Assembly (NCBI GenBank): GCA_012270355.1
Contig: JAAXIL010000092.1
Coordinates: 1-16,720, forward strand
Direction: 5' to 3'
DNA length: 16,720 bases
DNA from: Psychrobacter sp.
GTDB taxonomy: Bacteria > Pseudomonadota > Gammaproteobacteria > Pseudomonadales > Moraxellaceae
Below the pieces are notes generated by a model, which searched no databases, was not told where the DNA came from, and saw nothing but the letters and a program-made list of their open reading frames with translations. How positions within the stretch are numbered: the stretch's first letter is position 1; each line of letters begins with the position of its first letter. The position numbers and the translations under genes were made by a program. This document shows, in pieces, positions 1 through 7,209 of the stretch.

Positions 1-37
1 TAGCTGCCTCTGGAGCAAGGTTATCAAGCAAGACAAA

Positions 38-1033
38 CTAGTCCACCAACGCCAATTGCACCGTCACGCTGTCGCGCGGGCGAGAAGCAGATAATCTATC
101 TGTTTTTAACGGATAGCGGTTTGTAAGTCCATCCGATTGAGTGTTCTTTTGCGGATTGATTGAGATTGAACTAACCTCTTTATCAACGGCTGGGTTGTTG
201 TCTTGATTGCGTTGCGATTGCACATAATCATTGATGGCGTGATGTACATTATTCACGCTGGAAGGTGACGACGTGTCTAAACTTTCATCCTGCGAGTTCA
301 CTTGTTTCTCAGCGGTGGATGTTGACGTTATATCACCCGACTGACTCGCTCGCTGATTGCCTTCGGTGAGTTTGGCGATGATGCTTCGCTCAGGCTTTTC
401 TTGCGGATCTTGTTCTTGGCTCTGTCGTTCATTGGCTAACCGCTCTTCACGTGCCAACTGCTCCTTGCTGGTGCGGTCATGACGTTTTTGGATGCGGTCT
501 TGATCAATCAGATAATCTTGAATGTCTCGGCTTAGCGTCGCCAATTGGGCTTTGGTGGGACGGGCAATGTACCCATACAATAGCCAAAGCAATACATGAA
601 TAATCAGTGACCCGACAATAAATACCCACTGCGAGGCTAAAATTTCGCCATTGCTGGTATCTTTGAGCGTCATCGCCACCTCACCGATGACTCTGTCTTC
701 AAGCATCACATTTTGATGAATGATCTCACCGTCCGCCAATTGGTCTTGCCCCGTTTGTACCAACAGTTTGTCTTCGCTGTCTCTGACGCTCAAGCTCGCT
801 ACCGAGCTTTCCGAAGCATACCGTCCCGCCAGTACGCCAAGGCTAACTTCATCTTGGCTCATGAGCGGTAATTTGACTTCATCCACCAATTGGGACAGCA
901 TCCGCTCGCCCGTTTGCATTTTGATGGCATCCAGCTGTCCGCTAGTGCTGATGATGAGTAGCACCGTCTGCAAGCAAAAACTGATGAGTAAAATAACGGC
1001 GAATAAGCCTTGTCGAGGGGCGAGATAGGTCAT
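38..1033 (-). CDS. YtjB/AhpA-like inner-membrane protein, 3' end possibly truncated
   Basis: This 331-codon frame starts at ATG 1033-1031. Residues 10-30 form a hydrophobic anchor, residues 31-135 a probable periplasmic segment, and residues 137-157 a second membrane segment. A long charged, Q/E/R/S-rich cytoplasmic linker follows. The topology and the position divergent from serB match the YtjB (Smp, AhpA) family, which also sits beside serB in E. coli. The molecular function of that family is not well defined. The frame stops at TAG 38-40, but the same frame stays open to the window edge and reads FVLLDNLAPEAA, which looks like continuing protein. The TAG may therefore be premature. The family call is from memory of context and topology and is moderately secure. 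Confidence 0.6.
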   Translation of the reverse strand: MTYLAPRQGLFAVILLISFCLQTVLLIISTSGQLDAIKMQTGERMLSQLVDEVKLPLMSQDEVSLGVLAGRYASESSVASLSVRDSEDKLLVQTGQDQLADGEIIHQNVMLEDRVIGEVAMTLKDTSNGEILASQWVFIVGSLIIHVLLWLLYGYIARPTKAQLATLSRDIQDYLIDQDRIQKRHDRTSKEQLAREERLANERQSQEQDPQEKPERSIIAKLTEGNQRASQSGDITSTSTAEKQVNSQDESLDTSSPSSVNNVHHAINDYVQSQRNQDNNPAVDKEVSSISINPQKNTQSDGLTNRYPLKTDRLSASRPRDSVTVQLALVD

Positions 1034-1069
1034 GATATGCTAAACTTATGGCGAGTTTTAGCGGGTGCT

Positions 1070-1098
1070 ATTATTCCTAATCTTATCCGCACAACCAA
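1070..1098 (-). promoter_or_regulatory. Putative promoter of the ytjB-like gene
   Basis: On the minus strand a TTGGTT -35 (1098-1093) lies 17 nt from an AATAAT -10 (1075-1070). It is followed by AGCACCC, the same -10/discriminator string seen upstream of secA. The plus-strand reading of the same bases (TGCTATTAT, 1066-1074) resembles an extended -10 box that could serve serB. Confidence 0.45.
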
Positions 1099-1113
1099 GT
1101 GCTTTGACAACCA

Positions 1114-2289
1114 ATGACTACTTCATCTCAATCTATTATCCCCAATCCAGCGATAAAAAACGATTTTCTTCAGCCCACTTCGCTAGTTCCTGCGAGGTTG
1201 TGGCAAAACGCTTGGGCTCAATCTCAACAAAGTCAATCCATCGAGAAGTTAGAACGACAATCTGGCTATGCACTCATATTTGTCATTCACGCAAATGATG
1301 CTGATGAAGATTGGCTAGAAATGACGCTAAAAACTGAAGTATCAAGCGTTATAAGTGATTGGGCGAAACGACATGGTTGGCATTATGCCGATGTCGAAGG
1401 TGAGGAACACAGCAAACGAGATGCCGATTTCTTCAATAACCATGATGATAACTTAACCCCCGTTTATGTATTTCGCTATTTGTTGATTGAACCCGACACC
1501 TGTAAAGAGACGACAGCACAGGATCAACTTACAAACTTAACCTTTAATGACATTCTCGCACCCGAGCAATACGACTGCCATATTTTGCCATTAAGCAAAA
1601 TGCAACCGCACAAACTCGCTTTTTTTGACATGGACTCGACGCTGATTGAACAAGAAGTCATTGTTGAATTGGCTAAGTTTGCAGGCATTGGCGAGCAGGT
1701 TAGCGAGATTACCGAATCAGCGATGCGGGGTGAAATTGATTTTAGCGAATCGTTTCGCCGTCGGGTGGCGTTGCTTAAAGGACTATCAACCGACGTGTTG
1801 GACAAAATTTGCGGACAATTAACCTTGTCAGCGGGGGCAAAAACCTTATTATCGACGCTTAAAGCGAACGGTTATCATACGGTGCTGGTGTCGGGTGGGT
1901 TCACCTATTTTGCCCGCCACGTGGCGGAAGAATTGGGTATCGATGAATATCACGCCAACGAGTTGGATATTGCCGATGGGCAGGTCACAGGTAAAGTAGT
2001 GATGCCCATTGTCGATGGCAATCGTAAAGCCCAAATCGTTAAGCACAGAGCCAATGAATTCAGGATACCTCTAGATGAGGTGGTGTGTGTGGGTGATGGA
2101 GCAAATGATTTGGAGATGATGGATGTGGCAGATTTGGGCATCGCTTATCGGGCAAAACCTGTTGTGCAAGAGCAAGCTGACACAGCAGTGAATGTGACGG
2201 GATTGGATGGCGTGGCTTATGTGCTAGTAAATTTAGACACCCACAAGCCTTTCATCAGCAAACAAACAGTTATAAAAATTCACGGATAG
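1114..2289 (+). CDS. serB: Phosphoserine phosphatase SerB
   Basis: SerB hydrolyses O-phospho-L-serine to L-serine, the last step of serine biosynthesis from 3-phosphoglycerate, in the cytoplasm. All HAD-superfamily motifs are visible. The nucleophile motif FDMDST has Asp172 and Asp174, motif II is VSGGF with Ser260, motif III is NRKAQ with Lys305, and motif IV is GDGANDLEMM with Asp328 and Asp332. The first 165 or so residues match the ACT-like regulatory extension of gammaproteobacterial SerB, although the extreme N terminus is weakly conserved. The length of 391 residues is a little above that of the E. coli enzyme. No clear Shine-Dalgarno precedes ATG 1114, so a downstream start is possible. 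It is divergent from the ytjB-like gene, as in E. coli. Confidence 0.95.
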   Translation: MTTSSQSIIPNPAIKNDFLQPTSLVPARLWQNAWAQSQQSQSIEKLERQSGYALIFVIHANDADEDWLEMTLKTEVSSVISDWAKRHGWHYADVEGEEHSKRDADFFNNHDDNLTPVYVFRYLLIEPDTCKETTAQDQLTNLTFNDILAPEQYDCHILPLSKMQPHKLAFFDMDSTLIEQEVIVELAKFAGIGEQVSEITESAMRGEIDFSESFRRRVALLKGLSTDVLDKICGQLTLSAGAKTLLSTLKANGYHTVLVSGGFTYFARHVAEELGIDEYHANELDIADGQVTGKVVMPIVDGNRKAQIVKHRANEFRIPLDEVVCVGDGANDLEMMDVADLGIAYRAKPVVQEQADTAVNVTGLDGVAYVLVNLDTHKPFISKQTVIKIHG

Positions 2290-2299
2290 ATAACATTTC

Positions 2300-2314
2300 A
2301 CGCTAATTAAGCGT
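2300..2314. repeat. Short inverted repeat after serB
   Basis: ACGCT-AATTA-AGCGT forms a 5-bp hairpin 11 nt after the serB stop. There is no U-tract, so it is at best a weak terminator or an mRNA 3' stabilising hairpin. Confidence 0.25.
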
Positions 2315-2391
2315 CAAGCACTGCAAATAATGCCCTTGCTTTGCGCCTTAAAATGACGCATCAGAATGTTGTGACAGATTGATGACGTATC

Positions 2392-2414
2392 ACGACAACG
2401 GTTGTCGCATAGAA
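2392..2414 (+). promoter_or_regulatory. Palindromic operator-like element, copy 1
   Basis: CGACAAC-G-GTTGTCG (2393-2407) is a perfect 7-bp inverted repeat followed by CATAGAA. It matches the element upstream of recA (3012-3034) at 19 of 23 positions. The palindrome ends 42 nt before a CATAAT -10 box at 2450, so its centre lies near -62, a position typical of class I activators. Function is inferred. Confidence 0.55.
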
Positions 2415-2449
2415 AAGTTCACCCCCTTTTTATTTGCCAAATTTAACCG

Positions 2450-2455
2450 CATAAT
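2450..2455 (+). promoter_or_regulatory. Putative -10 box for the small membrane protein gene
   Basis: CATAAT matches TATAAT at 5 of 6 positions. The region 17 nt upstream (TTTTTA) is a poor -35, which fits an activator-dependent promoter. A transcript starting near 2462 would have a leader of about 30 nt before ATG 2493. Confidence 0.4.
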
Positions 2456-2492
2456 AGCCTCATGGTTTGAACAGATATGTGAGGCGAGTGAC

Positions 2493-2915
2493 ATGACATT
2501 TTTAGTGATGACGAGTGATTCGGGAATGTGGACTGATTTTTTTCAGACCGATTTTTTGACAGGCACAACAATCGGGTTGGCACTGTTGGTTGTTGGGCTT
2601 GTGGTAACGTGGTTCTCAGCTTACCGTTATTTGCTTGGCTACTTTTTGGCAGGCATGGGTTATTGGCTGGCGGTTGAGGGGCTACAATGGTCAGCGGTAC
2701 AACTGTTTTCGATATCCGACTGGCACGGGTATGTGGTGGCATTAACAGCCAGTTGGTTTATTCCAGTGAGTTATTTCATCTATCGCTATTTAAGAACACC
2801 TGCGGGTGAATTTAATTTGTCTTCATTAGCTCCCATGAAGCGTCGTACCCGCCAAGAGTCTTATATTGAACATACGCCTATTTATCAGGATTATAAGCCT
2901 CGTTTTCATTCTTAA
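2493..2915 (+). CDS. Small polytopic membrane protein of unknown function
   Basis: I do not recognise this family. The 140-residue product has three probable membrane segments (about residues 24-42, 44-64 and 80-101). It ends in a basic, proline- and tyrosine-containing cytoplasmic tail with an RR motif. The frame is open from 2379, but I chose ATG 2493 for two reasons. It follows a GAGG-type ribosome binding site (about 2480) and it lies downstream of a -10 box at 2450. A start at 2379 would place the palindromic operator inside the coding region. The gene is just upstream of recA and shares its operator-like element, which hints at co-regulation with recA. It is separated from recA by a terminator, so the two are not one operon. 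Confidence 0.7.
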   Translation: MTFLVMTSDSGMWTDFFQTDFLTGTTIGLALLVVGLVVTWFSAYRYLLGYFLAGMGYWLAVEGLQWSAVQLFSISDWHGYVVALTASWFIPVSYFIYRYLRTPAGEFNLSSLAPMKRRTRQESYIEHTPIYQDYKPRFHS

Positions 2916-2970
2916 TTTCGATAAGTCTCATGTCATAACGGATAGGATTGGTTTACACGCCACACATGCC

Positions 2971-3005
2971 AAAAAGCTCTACTAACATAGGTAGAGCTTT
3001 TTTTA
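2971..3005 (+). terminator. Rho-independent terminator upstream of recA
   Basis: AAAAAGCTCTAC (2971-2982) pairs with GTAGAGCTTTTT (2991-3002) across an 8-nt loop, and the T-run continues to 3004. It ends transcription of the small membrane protein gene and isolates the recA promoter. The A-tract on the left arm means it could also work on the minus strand. Confidence 0.9.
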
Positions 3006-3011
3006 TGTCAT

Positions 3012-3034
3012 ACGACACCACCTGTCGCATAGAA
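3012..3034 (+). promoter_or_regulatory. Palindromic operator-like element, copy 2 (recA)
   Basis: CGACA-CCACC-TGTCG (3013-3027) is followed by CATAGAA, as in copy 1. The 3' half TGTCGCATAGAA is identical in both copies. The palindrome ends 41 nt before the recA -10 box (TATACT at 3069). A further TGTC half-site at 3006-3009 overlaps upstream, making TGTC-ATAC-GACA. No LexA-type CTGT-N8-ACAG box is present. Confidence 0.55.
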
Positions 3035-3046
3035 TCGGACTTATTC

Positions 3047-3074
3047 CTGACTTTGCTTTAACTTTTGCTATACT
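3047..3074 (+). promoter_or_regulatory. recA promoter
   Basis: The -10 box is TATACT at 3069-3074. A weak CTGACT -35 (3047-3052) lies 16 nt upstream. The leader runs to an AAGGA ribosome binding site at 3126-3130, 7 nt before ATG 3138. Confidence 0.6.
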
Positions 3075-3137
3075 CACCCCATCATAACCTTGTCACAATA
3101 ATAGTGGTAGAAAACTTTCATCATAAAGGAAAATAGC

Positions 3138-4256
3138 ATGGCTAAAGGTACAAAAAAATCAAACGATCGAGTGACCATCGCTGACGACAAAGCCAAAGCG
3201 TTGAAAGCAGCACTGGGACAAATCGAAAAGCAATTTGGTAAAAATACCATCATGCACTTAGGCGATAGCTCCGCTGCTTTGGATGTGGATGTAGTATCCA
3301 CGGGGTCTTTAGGCGTGGACATTGCCTTGGGCATTGGCGGTCTACCGAAGGGACGAATTGTGGAGATTTTTGGTCCTGAAAGCTCGGGTAAAACCACACT
3401 CATGCTACAGGCAGTGGCTCAGTGTCAAAAACAAGGCGGAACGTGTGCATTCATTGATGCCGAACACGCCCTTGACCCCATTTATGCCCGCAAACTGGGC
3501 GTGAATACCGATGATTTATTGGTGTCACAACCTGACAACGGCGAACAGGCTTTAGAAATAACCGACCGGCTGGTGCGGTCTGGGGCAGTGGACATGATTG
3601 TTATTGACTCAGTGGCAGCCCTGACGCCAAAAGCCGAAATCGAAGGCGAAATGGGTGACAGTCACATGGGCTTGCAAGCCCGTTTGATGAGTCAAGCGTT
3701 ACGCAAAATGACGGGTAATGCCAAACGCACCAATTGTATGGTGGTGTTTATTAACCAAATCCGCTCAAAAATTGGTGTGGTGTTTGGCTCTCCCGAAACC
3801 ACAACGGGCGGTAATGCTTTGAAGTTTTATGCGTCCGTGCGTCTTGATATTCGTCGCTTAGGCTCAGTAAAAGACGGCGACGAGATTATTGGTAACCAAA
3901 CGCGAGTGAAAGTCATCAAAAACAAACTTGCTCCGCCGTTCCGTCAAGCCGAGTTTGAAATCACTTATGGTAAGGGTACCAACCATTTGGGCGAAATCAT
4001 CGACATGGCAGTCGATCTGGATATCGTTGACAAAGCGGGGGCATGGTACAGCTATGGCGATGGACGATTGGGACAAGGCAAGAACAACTCAATCACCTAC
4101 TTAGAAGAAAACCCCGAAATCGCTCAAGAAATTGAGGCCCAAGTGCGAGCCAGTCACACGGCTATGAACAGTGGCTCGGATGAGGCCGAAGAAACTGACG
4201 CTCACGCTGAGGTAGATCCCGCTGATGTTGTTGAGGGTGACGTGAGCGACGCCTAA
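3138..4256 (+). CDS. recA: Recombinase RecA
   Basis: RecA forms ATP-dependent filaments on single-stranded DNA, carries out homologous pairing and strand exchange, and acts as co-protease in DNA-damage responses. The Walker A motif GPESSGKT is at residues 79-86. The Walker B strand [12 protein letters not shown] follows, then the L2 DNA-binding loop around [21 protein letters not shown]. The C terminus is strongly acidic, as is usual. The length of 372 residues is slightly above the 353 of E. coli because of the longer acidic tail. The start has a good AAGGA site. The promoter has no LexA box but carries the palindromic element described separately. A thioredoxin-like gene follows after 17 bp, so the two are probably co-transcribed. 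recX is not adjacent. Confidence 0.98.
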   Translation: MAKGTKKSNDRVTIADDKAKALKAALGQIEKQFGKNTIMHLGDSSAALDVDVVSTGSLGVDIALGIGGLPKGRIVEIFGPESSGKTTLMLQAVAQCQKQGGTCAFIDAEHALDPIYARKLGVNTDDLLVSQPDNGEQALEITDRLVRSGAVDMIVIDSVAALTPKAEIEGEMGDSHMGLQARLMSQALRKMTGNAKRTNCMVVFINQIRSKIGVVFGSPETTTGGNALKFYASVRLDIRRLGSVKDGDEIIGNQTRVKVIKNKLAPPFRQAEFEITYGKGTNHLGEIIDMAVDLDIVDKAGAWYSYGDGRLGQGKNNSITYLEENPEIAQEIEAQVRASHTAMNSGSDEAEETDAHAEVDPADVVEGDVSDA

Positions 4257-4273
4257 CCTACAACAATTTAGAC

Positions 4274-4783
4274 ATGTCTTATCAGAAGCTAATTCATCTC
4301 ATCAAAAACATCCTACTTTATGGTGGGATGTTTTTACTGTTTTATAGCGTCATCAATTGGTGGCGACAACCCATCATGCCTGCCTCTCCCGATTTAACCT
4401 TGACTACAACCGATGGGCAGGTGGTCGACATTGAGGCATTAAGCCAAACTTCGCCCGTGCTGGTGTATTTTTGGGGCAGTTGGTGCGGAGTGTGTTCAGT
4501 GACATCACCTAAGGTCAATAACTTCGCCCAAACGTCGCCCTACCCTGTGGTAACCATTGCGGTGCAATCGGGTGACAACTCAGAATTGCGGACTTATATG
4601 CAGGGTAAAGGGCTTAATTTTACGACCATAAATGACGCCAATGGGGAAATTTTCGCCGATTGGCAAGGACAGGTTACCCCGTCTTACGTTGTTTTAGAAA
4701 ATGGCAAAATGACACAAGGATTAACGGGTATTCAACCTGAATGGTCGCTACGTCTGCGATTGTGGATTGCAAGCGTCATCTAG
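4274..4783 (+). CDS. Membrane-anchored thioredoxin-like (TlpA/ScsD-type) protein
   Basis: Residues 12-29 form an N-terminal membrane anchor. The periplasmic thioredoxin fold has the redox motif WCGVC at residues 70-74 and the conserved cis-proline in the segment TPSYV (Thr135, Pro136). It probably exchanges disulfides with exported proteins. The total length of 169 residues fits single-domain ScsD/TlpA-like proteins. Whether it is a reductase or an oxidase cannot be told from the sequence. The ATG lies 17 bp after the recA stop with no strong ribosome binding site, so translation may depend on coupling to recA. No cytochrome c maturation genes or DsbD-type reductase are nearby. Confidence 0.85.
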   Translation: MSYQKLIHLIKNILLYGGMFLLFYSVINWWRQPIMPASPDLTLTTTDGQVVDIEALSQTSPVLVYFWGSWCGVCSVTSPKVNNFAQTSPYPVVTIAVQSGDNSELRTYMQGKGLNFTTINDANGEIFADWQGQVTPSYVVLENGKMTQGLTGIQPEWSLRLRLWIASVI

Positions 4784-4970
4784 CAAAAGGTCTTTCCATA
4801 AGTGCGTTTATTTGAAGCGAACCCTCTTTAGCCGTGCTCAGCGGTCGATTTTCATTCTATTTCTTAAGCAGATTCTATTTGGTCACAGCTAGGACAGAAA
4901 TTTGCCTTGTGTATTGCTACATTTTGGCATAGCATCTAGTCATATCTTCCATTTTTTTCTATCGTTGCTT
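4784..4970. other. Intergenic region upstream of the fabR-like gene
   Basis: No gene, RNA or convincing terminator was seen here. A TGCTA...TAGCA pair near 4915-4934 could be an autoregulatory operator or a chance match. No strong promoter or ribosome binding site precedes ATG 4971. Confidence 0.3.
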
Positions 4971-5663
4971 ATGACCCAATCACCATCCTCTTCTTCACGT
5001 GAGCAAAAAAAACAGCAAACTCGCATCGCTTTTTTTGAGGCAGTGCTCGACTTATGTATGATGGGTCAATCGTTTGCGTCCATCAGTTTGCGTCAAGTCA
5101 CTCGTGAGGTTGGTGTAGTGCCCACTGCATTTTATCGTCATTTTGATGACATGGAAGACTTGGGGCAAAGCTTGGTGCAGGAGATACTCGGCGAGGCATT
5201 ATCGACCTTGCGTGACGGCTTGCAAATTGGACGCAAACGCAGTTTTGATCGGCAAATTGCCAAAAGCATTCGCTTGTTTTTCATGTCGATTGATGCCCAC
5301 CCTCGTTATTGGCAATTTTTAGTCAGCGAGCGATTTGGTGGGTCGGAAGCGGTGCGATGGGCAATTGATGCTCAAATCAAACTGTTTGCACAAATTGTTG
5401 GCGAAGATTTGGCGTTGCAACCCGCCTTTGAGCATATTAACGCTGAAGACAGACGTTTGCTTGCGGAAGCTGGTTTAAGTTTATTTTTGGCATGGATTAT
5501 TGATTGGTTGGACATCACTTATTCACAAAATCACGATGATGAGGTCAATCAAAACGAGCTCATTGCCAAAAAAGATCGGATGTTGCATGAATGCACCCGT
5601 CAGGCTCAGATGTTGTTCTATGGGGCAGAAAATTGGAAGTCGAGCGAGGAAACGACGATTTAA
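4971..5663 (+). CDS. TetR-family regulator, FabR-like
   Basis: This protein has 230 residues. The N-terminal helix-turn-helix (about residues 33-58) contains SFASISLRQVTREVG followed by PTAFYRHF. It closely resembles E. coli FabR, a repressor of unsaturated fatty acid synthesis genes (fabA, fabB). The C-terminal helical domain would sense acyl-CoA or acyl-ACP if the assignment holds. An upstream in-frame start at 4902 is possible, but residues before 4971 do not look like the family, so ATG 4971 is preferred. The gene ends one base before the stop of the convergent gspE, leaving no room for a separate terminator. No fab genes are in the window, so the target is inferred from family only. Confidence 0.8.
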   Translation: MTQSPSSSSREQKKQQTRIAFFEAVLDLCMMGQSFASISLRQVTREVGVVPTAFYRHFDDMEDLGQSLVQEILGEALSTLRDGLQIGRKRSFDRQIAKSIRLFFMSIDAHPRYWQFLVSERFGGSEAVRWAIDAQIKLFAQIVGEDLALQPAFEHINAEDRRLLAEAGLSLFLAWIIDWLDITYSQNHDDEVNQNELIAKKDRMLHECTRQAQMLFYGAENWKSSEETTI

Positions 5664-5664
5664 A

Positions 5665-7206
5665 TCAACCCATCTCTTCTACTGCCGTCTCTTTGGTTAC
5701 TCGAAGTACTTCCTCTAACGTCGTTTTACCAGCAAGCACTTTTATAAGACCATCGGCTCGAATGGAGGGCGTTTTTTGCCGAGCATATTTTTCTAACTCA
5801 AATTCTGCAGCACCACCATGAATCATCTGTCTGAGCTGGTCATCAACTGGCACGACTTCATAAATTGCCGTGCGTCCTTTAAAACCTGACTGATTGCAAA
5901 CCTCACAGCCGACAGGCACGGGTAAGCGTATGGATTTATAGTTCACATCAGACAATGCTTGAAACTCAATCTCAGCAAACAGTTTAGTTTGTATAGGGTC
6001 GGCGTCTTCCCAAGTATGGCAATGCGGACAAAGCGTCCGAACCAAACGTTGTGCCACCACGCCGATGAGCGAGGACGACAATAAAAAGGGTTCCACACCC
6101 ATGTCTTGCAAACGGGTGACCGCTCCAATGGCAGTGTTTGTATGCAAGGTTGATAACACTAAATGTCCTGTGAGCGAGGCTTGCACCGCAATCTCGGCTG
6201 TTTCTAAGTCGCGAATCTCGCCGACCATCACAACGTCAGGGTCTTGCCGCAACATGGCACGTAAACTGCGGGCAAATGTCATGTCCACTTTACTATTTAC
6301 TTGGGTTTGTCCAATGCCGTCAAGCTGAAATTCAATCGGGTCTTCGGCGGTCAAAATATTGCGGGTTTGATCGTTCAAATCAGTCAAAGCGGCATATAAC
6401 GTGGTGGTTTTACCCGACCCTGTCGGACCTGTGACCAAAATAATGCCATCCGTGAGATCAATCAAACGTTTAAGCTCTTATTAATAGTTAGCGCGCAAAC
6501 CTAAGTAGGTCATGTTGAGCCGTCCCGCTTGCTTATCGAGCAAACGCATGACCACCCGCTCACCAAAGCTCGATGGCAAGGTCGATACCCGCACATCCAC
6601 TTCTCGTCCTGCAAGCCGTAGGCTAATGCGTCCGTCTTGTGGCACTCGTTTTTCAGCGATGTCGAGCTTTGCCATGACTTTGATGCGTGATACCAGCAAT
6701 GGGGCAAGCTGACGCTTAGGACTAACAATTTCTTTTAGCTCACCATCCACCCGAAACCGAACCGACAAGCGTTTTTCGAAGGTTTCGATGTGTATATCCG
6801 AGGCATTGAGGCGGATGGCTTCGGACAACAGAGCGTTAATCAAGCGGATGATGGGGGCGTCATCTTGCGAGTCCATCAAGTCTTCGGTTTCAGGCACGCT
6901 GTCGGCAAGACTTAATAAATCGGGATGGTCTTCGAGACCTGCCGCAATATGTTGCGATTCGCCCGTATTGCCCGCATAAATTGCAGTCATTTGTTTTTCA
7001 AGCTCATCGCTAGCTAACAGTTGCACGGATGGCATATTTGACCCACCTGCCATGCCTTGCCCTTGCGATCCTGCAAACCCCATCGCTTCGTTAATGGCAG
7101 TCATGGGCGTGGCATCGGTAATCAACAACGTCGGCGAAGTTTGGCTATCGATCGAAGGCAATAACACCAGTTGATGACGTTTGGCAAAGCTGTAGGGCAA
7201 TAACAT
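5665..7206 (-). pseudogene. gspE: Type II secretion ATPase GspE, interrupted by two tandem in-frame stops
   Basis: GspE is the cytoplasmic hexameric ATPase that drives the type II secretion pseudopilus. The N terminus LPYSFAKRH fits the GspE N1 domain. The N2 domain (SEAIRLNASDIHIE) follows. The Walker A GPTGSGKT is at codons 260-267, the Asp box AEDPIE near 286-291, the Walker B VGEIRD at 328-333, and the zinc motif is CPHC (393-396) with CEVC (434-437). The total of 513 positions is normal for the family. Codons 242 and 243, between N2 and the ATPase core, are both TAA (6483-6478), and the frame is otherwise unbroken. If real, the stops remove the whole ATPase core. ATG 7206 lies 3 bp after the secA stop with a GGGAAGA site, so it is translated from the secA transcript. 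No other gsp genes are here. Confidence 0.85.
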
Positions 7207-7209
7207 GGG

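Noticed and set aside
2379-2492. N-terminal extension of the small membrane protein from ATG 2379
   Set aside because: It would place the palindromic element and -10 box inside the coding region, and it lacks the ribosome binding site seen before ATG 2493.
3003-3137. LexA box upstream of recA
   Set aside because: No CTGT-N8-ACAG or close variant is present.
4902-4970. FabR-like start at ATG 4902
   Set aside because: The extra 23 residues are hydrophobic and out of character for a TetR regulator; ATG 4971 gives a normal N terminus.
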